Assembly (NCBI GenBank): GCA_009663005.1
Contig: VIGQ01001964.1
Coordinates: forward strand, 1 to 35,000
Origin: Actinidia chinensis
Taxonomy: Eukaryota; Streptophyta; Magnoliopsida; Ericales; Actinidiaceae
Length of the DNA: 35,000 nt
Reading direction: 5' to 3'
Shown here piece by piece: positions 1 through 7,145 of this stretch. The notes beneath the pieces are model-generated. The model was not told where the DNA came from, did not search any database, and saw only the letters and a program-made list of their open reading frames with translations. A program made the translations under genes and the position numbers. How positions within the stretch are numbered: position 1 is the stretch's first letter; every line of letters begins with the position of its first letter.

Positions 1-944
1 GGTGCAAAAAAAAAAAATTATATATTCAACTTTTTATCACTATTTTATGAAATATAGTTCTCGAATTGTCAAATGGAGGAGATTTATTGTCAGACAATTA
101 GTGTATTGCTTATTGAAATAATACCTATATCTAAGTGCCGGGGAAAAGGTCTTGACATTTACATAGTGGGGGGGGCTGAATTTATTTGCTGTTGATACGT
201 GGGGATGAATATATGTTCATTGTTTTTCTCCCTCTCGTGGTAATTCAATCTGATTCCTGTGCTGTAACCCCTTGTCAATTGCTCGATTCTAAGAATGTTC
301 CTTATGAAAAATTTAGTTGTTTACATATATACATAGCTGCATTTCTTCTTTGTCAAGATATACAAGTTATACATTTCGTAGGTACATCTAAAAAACAGAC
401 ATGTCTACGTAAAATGTCTGTAGACTATGCTGGAAAAATGTCCTCTTCTACTTGTTTGAAAGTTAAATGAGTTTGTAGAACCTTCACGAGTCCTTTTAGA
501 ATTTGCAGTAAACCAAAAGTAGTAACCGATAGCATTTTCATGACTTGGTTCTCGAAGTCAATTTCAATGATTATATCTTTTGAACGGTTGAAGTTCACTG
601 TTTTTCGTCTTGCCACTCTATATTAGGGCAACTTAACAACCAACTATTTTCATAGCGGCATTTAAGTTTTTGAGAGACTCTCAGGATATACATCACACAT
701 AGCAGAACACTGAAGCCATATTAGAATTTATAGATTTCGGTATTATAAATTTATTGATTTCGGCCATGAGCAGATTTGAATGATAAATTTTGGCACCGTC
801 AATTATTTCTGATCAACACCTAGCTTCTGAATTGGCAGTTTTTTTCCGCGCAGTTATTTGTAGCTAGTTGACTTCAACCTGTCGATTATTATGAAGTGCT
901 TGTGCTTCTTATAATTGTCTGCGTGGCTTTTATATTTACTGTAG
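1..944. other. AT-rich sequence without a recognisable gene
   Basis: Short A- and T-runs, no conserved protein motif and no clear repeat structure. If the exon candidate at 945-1046 is real, the part just upstream (ending in a pyrimidine-rich stretch and TAG at 942-944) would be intron. Confidence 0.5.
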
Positions 945-1046
945 GTGTTCACTACTCACCAGTTGCTGGTTCGGATATATAAGGCTAAGCCTCAAAGAAC
1001 AGAAGCCGGATTAAAAAAAGAAGAAAAAGAGACGAAGAAGTCCTAA
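945..1046 (+). CDS. Candidate terminal exon of an unknown gene
   Basis: A pyrimidine-rich stretch ending in TTTACTGTAG (to 944) resembles a plant 3' splice site. From 945 the frame is open for 33 codons and stops at TAA 1044-1046. The predicted tail starts VFTTHQLLVRIYKAKPQR and ends in a lysine/glutamate-rich run (KKEEKETKKS), a common look for the C-terminus of a nuclear or ribosome-associated protein. I do not recognise the family. No matching upstream exon or donor was found in 1-900, and small indels elsewhere in the window could hide one. It could also be a chance open stretch in A-rich DNA. The splice signal is seen in the sequence; the coding status is inferred. Confidence 0.27.
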   Translation: MFTTHQLLVRIYKAKPQRTEAGLKKEEKETKKS

Positions 1047-1131
1047 GCGGTATTATTAGCCATTGTTCCTATATATTGGATTTAATCTCACGCCGATTAT
1101 CACTTACCTGTCATTATTAATTGTCTGGCAG

Positions 1132-1223
1132 AAAGGCTAGCTCTACGACTAGTTAAAGAGAAGTGGATCGAAAAGCACCCTTGCACTAACACAATTACGG
1201 CTCTTACGTTAGGTCATTTACAG
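1132..1223 (+). CDS. Candidate internal exon followed by a 72-bp intron
   Basis: The segment is bounded by an acceptor-like TTGTCTGGCAG (to 1131) and a strong donor CAG|GTAAGG (GT at 1224). A fitting acceptor TTTTCCTTACAG ends at 1295, with a branch-point-like TTGAC upstream, giving a 72-bp intron, near the lower size limit for plants. Inside, one frame is open and reads RLALRLVKEKWIEKHPCTNT and onward to LGHLQ. Continuing past the intron in phase gives Lys then a stop, so it could be a gene end. Family not recognised. It lies 86 bp after the stop of the 945-1046 candidate, so both may belong to one transcript, for example as a spliced 3' UTR. Confidence 0.2.
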
Positions 1224-1295
1224 GTAAGGCATATTTTTAGGCGCGATCCTCTTGAGGTTAGAATGTGAGCACATAGTTGACAATTTTCCTTACAG

Positions 1296-2096
1296 AAATG
1301 ACGATGATGAATCACAGATTTTGTAGCGCATTTTTAAGACTTGTATTTTGTTTTTCACATATTCCCAAAGAGCAAAATTAAGGTATTTTGGACGGCATTA
1401 GAATCATTCTGATCTGTTGGATTATGCCCACTTCCTTGTGGCCTCGATGAAGTAATTATTGTTTGGATCCAGGATGCTTATAACTCCAGGATGAATAATC
1501 TCTCTTTCTCTCTCTCTCGGGGGATGACTAATATTGTCTTGGACATAAATTCTTTAGCTCCCAAGCATTGCATTAGGGTGTTTGTTGTAGTTGAATTTAT
1601 GTAAACCAAACATGCAAAGTATAAATGAATGTTTTCAAATATTTTTAGTTTTTTCAAGTTTTTTTTTGAGCCCACCAAAAATAAAAACTGTGGCAAAACA
1701 ACTCTAGTACAACTTTTCAAGATAAGAAAAACGTAGAAATTGTAGGCCAAAGAGCTGGGGCAAATGTATTGTGCTTGTATATTCACTAGTACACTACAAC
1801 TCTTTTTTTTTCTCTCCACCCCCTTGCTATCCCGAATCACCAGCAAATTCACTTGGAATTCTGGGCCATCCTTCGTTCTCCTCAGTAAAATTAGGTCATC
1901 TAGCACAACGTACACGTCCTTGTTATCCCAAAAGTTACCAACCGATCACCCCCGTTAAAGTTACGGTCCTGTTCGTGCAGCAGAGACCTGTATGACCTCA
2001 AATTTGAACAGCGTACTTCAAGGAATGTAAAAATTCAGCTTTTAAAACCCTCAAAAGGGCATAAAATTTACACGAAGATAATGACAGCCGTAGCAA
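1296..2096. other. Intergenic stretch, nothing recognised
   Basis: AT-rich DNA with a T-run near 1803-1812 and the CT microsatellite. Open frames here are short, low in complexity and show no motif. Confidence 0.5.
1500..1518. repeat. (CT)n microsatellite
   Basis: Short CT-rich simple repeat (TCTCTTTCTCTCTCTCTC). No associated gene. Confidence 0.8.
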
Positions 2097-2255
2097 TCAA
2101 CTAGGCAAACAATCATAGACATACCAAATGGCAAAACACCCTATCACAATGGAATGAAGTATTCGGTTTCCTCCGAATAAACCATCATTAAGAAGTTCGC
2201 CAATGAGTCCAATAACTCGAAAAATAGAGACCTCATCGTAAGCAAACTGGATCAT
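2097..2255 (-). CDS. Small membrane-like ORF or exon, unknown
   Basis: On the minus strand an ATG (2255-2253) opens 52 codons up to TGA (2099-2097). The product contains FRVIGLIGELLNDGLFGGNR followed by a hydrophobic stretch (ILHSIVIGCFAIW), so it would look like part of a membrane protein. The composition is more protein-like than chance AT-rich translation. A donor-like CATTTG|GTATGT (exon edge at 2125) and an acceptor-like ATCCAG|TTTGC (exon edge at 2246) suggest it could instead be an internal exon of 2125-2246. No neighbouring exon was recognised and I cannot name a family. It lies about 130 bp before the 5S array. Confidence 0.22.
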   Translation of the reverse strand: MIQFAYDEVSIFRVIGLIGELLNDGLFGGNRILHSIVIGCFAIWYVYDCLPS

Positions 2256-2442
2256 TGTTATTGGCAACAAAAAGGAAGCTTCTACTGTTTCACCCCTCGG
2301 CCATGATCATGGGGATGTCCATACCTTTACAACGATTAATTATTTTCCCATAAGTCCATCCGAATCAAAAGTTATATAATACCGTTTTCTTTCACCTCTT
2401 TCTTTTTAGTAAATTCTCATTTGCATTTATTTTTTGCTTTAC

Positions 2443-2562
2443 GGATGCGGTCCGATGAGTCCGGCTTGGGTTCGTCCGGTGTGCTACCCTCGTCGCACTG
2501 CTGTGGGGGATGGGGTGAAGGAATGATGTCTCTATAATAATAATAAAATGTGCATCACTGAC
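2443..2562 (+). promoter_or_regulatory. 5S promoter block, unit 1 (third 5S-like module)
   Basis: Starts with the shared GGATGCGG and continues through a GTGAAGGAATGATG stretch. A TATAATA box lies at 2533-2539 (-30), GC at -11/-10 and C at -1 relative to the start at 2563, as in plant 5S upstream control elements. Confidence 0.65.
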
Positions 2563-2675
2563 GTACGATCATACCATCACTATGCATCGATCCCATCAAA
2601 ACTCCGCAATCAATCGTGCTTGTTGGGAGTAGTACAGGAATGGATGCCCCCTGAGGAAGTCCTCCGTGTTGCACC
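2563..2675 (+). rRNA. 5S rRNA copy 1 (degenerate)
   Basis: About 113 nt against the usual 120. GATCATACCA, GATCCCATCA and GTGTTGCACC are recognisable, but single-base losses and changes disturb the A-box region (CAATCAATCGTGC) and the C-box region (CAGGAATGGATG). A T-run follows as terminator. Probably not functional as written. Confidence 0.8.
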
Positions 2676-2746
2676 TTTTTTTTCCGATTATTCTTCACGC
2701 TTTTTTTAGAAGAGTCCTCCTCAACCGCATTTGTTCACAACCTTAC

Positions 2747-2853
2747 GGATGCGAGCGAAGCGGCTAGATTCGAACCGGTATACTTCACCCCGAAGTTAAA
2801 TGTGCCCGGTCGGGATCAATGCCAAGATGGGGTGACCTTCTGAGAAGTCCTCG
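2747..2853 (+). pseudogene. 5S-like module a, unit 1
   Basis: Begins GGATGCGAGCGAAG and keeps 5S-type sequence in its 3' half (CGAAGTTAAATGTGCCCGG ... GGTGACC ... GAAGTCCTCG). The 5' half has diverged from 5S. Confidence 0.7.
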
Positions 2854-2941
2854 TTTTTCACTTTTTGTTTGGCGTACCAGATTTGTCTTCCACCTTTTTC
2901 TTTTATTATATTTCTCATTTTCATTTATTTTTTAGTTTTAT

Positions 2942-3059
2942 GGATGTTGCCGATGAGGGCCTTGGCTCGGCCCGGTGTGATTTCCCCGGCGCGCTGCAAG
3001 TGGGGGATGGAAGTGAAGAATGAATGTCTCTATACAACAAAAAAAGTGAATCATCTGAC
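2942..3059 (+). promoter_or_regulatory. 5S promoter block, unit 2
   Basis: Third-module sequence ending in TATACAACA at 3031 (-29) and C at -1. The GC element near -12 is lost (GTGAATC). Confidence 0.55.
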
Positions 3060-3195
3060 GAGCGGATCCATACCAGCACTAATGACACTAAATTCCCATC
3101 AGGAATTCCACAGTTAAGCGTGCTGGGCTGTGGCGCAATACTAGGAGCAGTACAGGATATGTGACCCCTTGGGAAAAGTCCTCGTGTTGGATCCC
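3060..3195 (+). rRNA. 5S rRNA copy 2 (degenerate, insertions)
   Basis: CATACCAGCACTAATG and CAGTTAAGCGTGCT are intact, but the middle is enlarged by an extra ACTAGGAGCAGTACAGG-like stretch, bringing the copy to about 136 nt. This would disrupt the spacing of the internal promoter boxes. Confidence 0.75.
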
Positions 3196-3272
3196 TTTTT
3201 TTTGCCGACGGGTTATTTCACAGCTTTTCTTTATAGAAGATTGCTCTGTTCGCATTTGCTTACACAGCCTAC

Positions 3273-3397
3273 GAAATGGCAGACAGCGAAAGTGAGGTGA
3301 ATTCTGGCCCGGTGTGTGTTTTTATTCACCCCGAAGTAAGTTTGCCCGGTCGGGATTGACAATGCAGTCAGGAGGGTGACCTTTTGGGAAGTCCTCG
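3273..3397 (+). pseudogene. 5S-like module a, unit 2
   Basis: 3' half CCGAAGTAAGTTTGCCCGG, GGGTGACC and GGAAGTCCTCG matches the module family. Several indels. Confidence 0.65.
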
Positions 3398-3473
3398 TTT
3401 TTCACTTTTTGATGACTTTTTCTTCACTATCTTTTTCTTTTTAGTATATTTTCATCCCATTATTTTAGTTTAT

Positions 3474-3592
3474 GAATACGGCCCGCATGAGTGACTTGGT
3501 TCGGCCCCTAATGTGCTCTCCCGTCGCAGCTACTGTGGGGAAATGGGGTTGAAGAATGATGTCTCTAAGAATATAAATATGCATCATCTGAC
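3474..3592 (+). promoter_or_regulatory. 5S promoter block, unit 3 (eroded)
   Basis: The usual TCTCTATAAGAAC is reduced to TCTCTAAGAATATAAATAT. GC (GCATC) and the -1 C are still present before 3593. Confidence 0.5.
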
Positions 3593-3724
3593 GGGTGGTG
3601 CGATATACCAGCATTAATGACCACTGGATCTCATAAGAACTCAGCACAATGAAGGAGTTTGCTTGGGCGGGCGCAAACATCCACAATAAAAACGAGAGGG
3701 AAAATAACTAGGATGGGTGACCTT
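3593..3724 (+). rRNA. 5S rRNA copy 3 (broken)
   Basis: Starts GGGTGGTGCGATATACCAGC and retains GGATGGGTGACC, but an A-rich insertion of roughly 25-30 nt lies between A and C boxes. The 3' end (GGGAAGTCCTCGTGTTGCACC) is missing: the copy runs straight into spacer sequence at about 3724. Confidence 0.75.
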
Positions 3725-3775
3725 TACGGCTTTTCCCTTTTAGAAGATTTCTCGTTGCATTTGTTTACAACCTTA

Positions 3776-3902
3776 CAAATGCGAGCAAAACAGCTTGGAT
3801 TCGTTTTTTTTTTGGTATACTTCACACAGAAAAATTAAACATGCTCGACAGAGATTAGATTGCAATCCAGGATCCGGTGAACCTACTGGGAAAAAGTCCT
3901 CA
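3776..3902 (+). pseudogene. 5S-like module a, unit 3
   Basis: Recognisable by GCGAGC, GGTATACTTCAC and AAGTCCTCA, with an inserted T-run (3804-3813) and several base changes. One of the most eroded members. Confidence 0.6.
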
Positions 3903-3986
3903 TTTTTACCGTTTTTGACCCACGTTTTTCTTCACACTATTGATTTTTTAGTAGATTTCTCATTCCCATTTATTTTTTAGTTTTAC

Positions 3987-4112
3987 GGATGCGGCTGATG
4001 TGTCAGCTTAGTTCGGCCCGGTGTTGTTTTCCCCGTTCAAGCTGGTGTGGGGCATGGGGGCGGTAAGGATGCCTGTTCTCTATAAGAATATAAAAATGTG
4101 CATTCCTCTGAC
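3987..4112 (+). promoter_or_regulatory. 5S promoter block, unit 4
   Basis: GGATGCGGCTGATG start. TATAAGAATATAAAAATGTGC begins at 4081 (-32), with C at -1 before 4113. Confidence 0.55.
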
Positions 4113-4231
4113 GGGTAACGTCATAAACAGCATAATGCACCGAGCCCCATTTAGAATCTTCTGCAGCCACCGCGGTGCTGGGCGGGAGTAGTACTGGTTG
4201 GGTGACTTCTTGGAGTTCGACGTGTTGCCAC
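4113..4231 (+). rRNA. 5S rRNA copy 4 (degenerate)
   Basis: Near normal length, with GGCGGGAGTAGTACTGG and CGTGTTGCCACC. The 5' half is altered (GGGTAACGTCATAAACAGC) and the A box is damaged. Confidence 0.75.
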
Positions 4232-4311
4232 CTCTTCATGCCGAATTTATTTCACGGCTTTTTGTTAGAAGAGAAGTAGAAGATTCCTGTCTGTTATTTT
4301 TATAAGCATTA

Positions 4312-4418
4312 CAGCTGCGAGTGAATCGACGGATTCGCGCCGGGTATACTTCACATTGAAGTTAAGTGTGCTTAGTCGGGTACAATAGCCATGTGGGTGA
4401 CCTTCTGGGAGTCCTCAT
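4312..4418 (+). pseudogene. 5S-like module a, unit 4
   Basis: Contains GGGTATACTTCAC, GAAGTTAAGTGTGCTTAG and GGGTGACCTTCTGGG, the 5S-like 3' half with the family's changes. Confidence 0.65.
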
Positions 4419-4504
4419 TTTCCATCTTTTTTTTCGCCGATTTTTTCATACAACCTTTATCTTTCACAGTATATGTCTCATTCCTATTTATATTCTTAAG
4501 TTTA

Positions 4505-4630
4505 CTAATGCGCCGATGATCTGCTTGGTTCAGCCCGATGTGTTTTCTCTTCTCATCTTCCTCGTCACGCGGTTATGGGGGTAGGGTGAAGGAAATATCT
4601 CTATAAGAACAAAAATATGCATCATCTGAC
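4505..4630 (+). promoter_or_regulatory. 5S promoter block, unit 5
   Basis: TATAAGAACA at 4602 (-29), GC in ATATGCATC and C at -1: all three plant 5S upstream elements are in place. Confidence 0.65.
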
Positions 4631-4750
4631 GAGTGCGATTGTACCAGCACTAATGAACAACTGGATCCTATCAGAACCCCGCAGTGAAGCGTGCTTGGGC
4701 GGGAGCAGTACTAGGGTGGGTGACTCTTTGGGAAGTCCTTGTGTTGCACC
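4631..4750 (+). rRNA. 5S rRNA copy 5 (full length, 120 nt)
   Basis: The RNA component of the large ribosomal subunit, transcribed by RNA polymerase III from internal A, intermediate and C boxes. This copy is exactly 120 nt, from GAGTGCGATTGTACC to GTGTTGCACC, with AAGCGTGCTTGGGCGGGAGC and AGTACTAGG kept. Differences from plant consensus include GTGGGTGACT in the C box. The upstream TATA-like, GC and -1 C elements are present and a T-run follows. Together with copies 6 and 7 it is one of the best preserved; whether it is expressed cannot be told. Confidence 0.88.
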
Positions 4751-4823
4751 ACTTTTTTGCCGATTTATCTTCACGACTTTTCTTTTTAGAAGATTTCTCG
4801 TCCGCATTTGTTTCCAGCATTAC

Positions 4824-4929
4824 GGATGCGAGTGGAGCGGCTGAATTCTCCCCGGTATATTTCACCCAAAAGTTAAGCATGCTCGAACAGGTGCAATGCT
4901 AGGATGGGTGACCTTCTGGGAAATCCTCG
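4824..4929 (+). pseudogene. 5S-like module a, unit 5
   Basis: GGATGCGAGTGGAGCGGCTG start. 3' half AAGTTAAGCATGCTCG, GCTAGGATGGGTGACC and TCCTCG are close to true 5S. Confidence 0.72.
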
Positions 4930-5010
4930 TTTTTTACCTTTTTGTGTCAATTTTTTTAACACCTTTTTTTTAATATATTTCTCATTCCATGTTTACTTTT
5001 AAGCTTTAAC

Positions 5011-5127
5011 GAATGCGGTCCGATGAGCCAGCCTTGTCGGTCCTTGTACTTCTCCCGTCGTGCTGCGGTGGGAGATGGGATGAAAGAATGACATCACTAT
5101 AAGAACATAAAATGTGCATCATCTAAT
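5011..5127 (+). promoter_or_regulatory. 5S promoter block, unit 6
   Basis: TATAAGAACATAAAATGTGC from 5098 (-30) with GC kept. The -1 base is T instead of C. Confidence 0.6.
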
Positions 5128-5247
5128 GGGTGCGATCATACCAGCACTAATGCACCGAATCCCATCAGAACTCTGCAGTCAAGCGTGCTTGGGCGAGAGC
5201 AGTACTAGAATGGGTGACCCTTTGGGAAGTCCTCGTGTTTGACTCAT
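5128..5247 (+). rRNA. 5S rRNA copy 6 (full length, 120 nt)
   Basis: Starts GGGTGCGATCATACCAGCAC and runs 120 nt with CCCATCAGAACTC, AAGCGTGCTTGGGCGAGAGC and TGGGTGACCC. Its main departures are CTAGAATGGG in the C box and a changed 3' end (GTGTTTGACTC for GTGTTGCACC). The 5' half is close to plant consensus. Confidence 0.88.
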
Positions 5248-5317
5248 TTTTTGCCGATTTATCTTCACGACTTTTCTTTTTAGAAGATTCCATATCCACA
5301 TTTGTTTACAGCCTTAC

Positions 5318-5423
5318 GGATGCTAGTGAAACGATTGGATTCGGCCCGGTATACTTCACCCCGAAATTAAGCGTGCCTGGTCGGATGCAATGCTAGGATG
5401 GGTGACTTTTTGGGAAGTCCTCA
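5318..5423 (+). pseudogene. 5S-like module a, unit 6
   Basis: Clean example: GGATGCTAGTGAAACG start, GGCCCGGTATACTTCACC, then GAAATTAAGCGTGCC, GCTAGGATGGGTGAC and GGGAAGTCCTC. The GGA start lies 190 bp after the start of the preceding 5S gene. Confidence 0.75.
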
Positions 5424-5506
5424 TTTTTTACCTTTTTTTGCTGATTTTTCTTCACATCTTTTTTGTTTTAGTATATTTATCATTCCCATTTACTTTTTAA
5501 CTTTAC

Positions 5507-5624
5507 GGATGCGGCCGATGAGTTGGCTTGGTTTGGCCCGGTGTGCTTTTTCCGTCGCGCTACTGCGAGGGATAGAGTGAAGGAATGATGTCTCTATAAG
5601 AACATAAAATATGCATCATCTGAC
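5507..5624 (+). promoter_or_regulatory. 5S promoter block, unit 7
   Basis: GGATGCGGCCGATGAG start, TATAAGAACA at 5595 (-30), GC and C at -1. It lies 189 bp after the start of module a and 118 bp before the next 5S start. Confidence 0.65.
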
Positions 5625-5718
5625 GGGTGCGATAATACCAGCACTAATACACCGGATCCCATCAGAACCCGCAGTTAAACGTGCTTGAGCGGGTGCACTA
5701 CTGGTACGTGTTGCACCC
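5625..5718 (+). rRNA. 5S rRNA copy 7 (C-box deletion)
   Basis: The 5' two thirds (GGGTGCGATAATACCAGC ... GCAGTTAAACGTGCTTGAGC) are well kept. About 27 nt, containing the GGATGGGTGACC C box, are missing between CTACTGGTA and CGTGTTGCACC. Without the C box TFIIIA binding would be impaired, so this is a likely pseudogene. Confidence 0.82.
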
Positions 5719-5790
5719 CTTTTTTGACGATTTTTCTTCACATCTTTTCTTTTTACAAGATTCCTCATCTGCATTTATTTACAGCCTTAC

Positions 5791-5893
5791 GGATGCCAGC
5801 TAAGCGGCTGGATTCGACCTGGTATACTTCACCTAGAAGTTACGCATGCCCGGTCGAGTGCAATGCTAGGATGGGACCTCTAGGAAACTCTTG
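5791..5893 (+). pseudogene. 5S-like module a, unit 7
   Basis: GGATGCCAGCTAAGCGGCTG start, GGTATACTTCACC, GAAGTTACGCATGCCCGG, then GCTAGGATGGGACC (a GT loss in the C-box-like part). Confidence 0.7.
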
Positions 5894-5964
5894 TTTTCTA
5901 CCTTTTTTAACCGATTTTTCTTACACTTTTTTTATGATTTTCTCATTCCATTCTTTTGTTTTAC

Positions 5965-6075
5965 GGTGCGGGCCGACGGTCGGTTGGAGGGCCCGATGTG
6001 CTTCCCTCGCGCGACTACTTTGGGGGGGGTGAAAGAATGATATCACTATAAGAATAAAAATGTGCATCATTTTAC
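5965..6075 (+). promoter_or_regulatory. 5S promoter block, unit 8
   Basis: Shortened third module. CTATAAGAATAAAAATGTGC with TATA at 6047 (-29), GC and C at -1. Confidence 0.55.
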
Positions 6076-6188
6076 GGTTGCGAATACCAGCACAAATGAA
6101 TCAGATCCTACAGCATTCCACAGCAAAGCGTGCTTGGGTAGGGAGAAAGACTAGGATGGGTGACCCCTTAGGAAAGTCCGGTTGCACC
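6076..6188 (+). rRNA. 5S rRNA copy 8 (degenerate)
   Basis: About 113 nt. CCAGCACAAATGAATC, AAAGCGTGCTTGGG, ACTAGGATGGGTGACCCC and GTTGCACCCC are clear. CATC is lost near the start and CTC near the end. Confidence 0.8.
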
Positions 6189-6259
6189 CCTTTTTTTGCC
6201 TGATTTATCTTCATGGCTTTTCTTTTTATATGATCTAGTTCACATTGTTACAGCCTTAT

Positions 6260-6361
6260 GAATGCGAGCGAAGAGGCTACATTCGGCCCGTTATACTTCA
6301 CCCTGAAGTTAAGCGTGCCCGATCGGGTGTAATGCAGGATGGGTGACCTTTTGGGACGCCC
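6260..6361 (+). pseudogene. 5S-like module a, unit 8
   Basis: GAATGCGAGCGAAGAGGC start; CTGAAGTTAAGCGTGCCCG and GGATGGGTGACC kept; the end is cut (GGGACGCCC). Confidence 0.7.
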
Positions 6362-6435
6362 ATTTTTTATTTTTTTTTGGCCGATTTCTTCACACACCTT
6401 TTTAGTATATTTTCGTCACAATTATTTTAGCTTAC

Positions 6436-6550
6436 TGATGCGACGATGAGGGGCTTGGTTCGGCCCCCCAGGTGATTCTCCCGGCGCGCTGCTTTAGGGG
6501 GGATGGGTGAAGGAACGCTCTCTATAAGAAATAAAATGTGATCATCTGCT
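6436..6550 (+). promoter_or_regulatory. 5S promoter block, unit 9
   Basis: TATAAGAAATAAAATGTG from 6523 (-28). The GC element is damaged (GTGATC) and the -1 base is T. Confidence 0.5.
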
Positions 6551-6680
6551 GGGCGATCATACCAGCCTAATGCACTGTATCTCATTCAAAAAATCCGCAG
6601 TCAAGCATGCTTGGCGGGAGCAGCAAGAGAGCGTATAGAATGGGATGACCCCGTTTGAAAAGTTCCTCGTGTTGGCACTC
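6551..6680 (+). rRNA. 5S rRNA copy 9 (degenerate, insertions)
   Basis: GGGCGATCATACCAGC start (two bases short), CAAGCATGCTTGGCGGGAGCAG, then an inserted AAGAGAGCGTATAG before AATGGGATGACC. About 130 nt, with several single-base insertions. Confidence 0.78.
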
Positions 6681-6748
6681 TTTTTCCGATTACTTCCACG
6701 GGTCGTTCTTTTTAGAGATTCACTGTCCGCATTTGTGTACAACCTTAT

Positions 6749-6852
6749 GGATGCGAGCGAAGCGGCTGATTCGGGCCAGTATCTTTCACCCTGAAGTCCA
6801 AGCGTGCTCGGGTCAGATGCAATACTAGGATGTGACCCTTTTGTAAATCCTC
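6749..6852 (+). pseudogene. 5S-like module a, unit 9
   Basis: GGATGCGAGCGAAGCGGCTG start; CTGAAGTCCAAGCGTGCTCG, ATACTAGGATGTGACC and AAATCCTC follow. Last module a in the array. Confidence 0.7.
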
Positions 6853-6945
6853 TTTTTCTACTTTTTTTTGTTTTAGCCATTTTTGTCTTCATCTTCATAC
6901 CTTTTTCTTTTTAGTATTTTCTCATTGTCATTTATTTTAGCTTAC

Positions 6946-7062
6946 GGATGCACCGATAAGTCGGCTTGGTACTGCCCTGTGTGCTTCCTCCGTCGCGCTA
7001 CTGTGGGAGTTGGGGTGAAGGAATAATGTCTCTATAAGATTATAAAATGTACGTCATCTGAC
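6946..7062 (+). promoter_or_regulatory. 5S promoter block, unit 10
   Basis: GGATGCACCGATAAGTCGGC start; TATAAGATTATAAAATGTAC from 7033 (-30); C at -1. Confidence 0.55.
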
Positions 7063-7145
7063 GGGTGCGATCAAATCAGCACTAATGCACCAAATAAGCG
7101 TATTTGGGCAGAAACAGTATTAGGATGGGTAACTCCCTGGAAAGT
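7063..7145 (+). rRNA. 5S rRNA copy 10 (truncated array end)
   Basis: Starts GGGTGCGATCAAATCAGC, lacks about 23 nt of the middle (between GCACCAA and ATAAGCG), keeps TTAGGATGGGTAAC and ends at GGAAAGTC, where unrelated sequence begins. This marks the right border of the array. Confidence 0.78.

Larger units (their letters stand above)
2382..7145 (+). repeat. Tandem 5S rDNA array, ten units of about 497 bp
   Basis: Ten 5S rRNA-like copies start at 2563, 3060, 3593, 4113, 4631, 5128, 5625, 6076, 6551 and 7063, spaced 451-533 bp with 497 bp three times. Each full unit has the order 5S gene, T-rich spacer, a diverged full-length 5S-like module, a second T-rich spacer related to the first, and a third 5S-like block carrying the promoter of the next gene. 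The array begins inside a spacer at about 2382 and stops abruptly at 7145 within the tenth gene. Copies near the centre (4631, 5128, 5625) are best preserved. Many outer copies carry single-base insertions and deletions. Confidence 0.93.

Noticed and set aside
1478..1915. Minus-strand open frame of 145 codons
   Set aside because: Its start reads like dispersed repeat sequence and the rest is low-complexity AT-rich. No motif or neighbouring exon.
4366..6898. Open frames inside the 5S array on both strands, including one of about 115 codons at 5685-6032
   Set aside because: They follow the repeat and its T-rich spacers and shift from unit to unit. No protein motif is present.
2382..7145. Cassandra-type TRIM retrotransposon carrying 5S sequence in its LTRs
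   Set aside because: There are ten head-to-tail copies at a regular period with Pol III promoters and T-rich spacers, and no TG...CA LTR ends, primer-binding site or target duplication.
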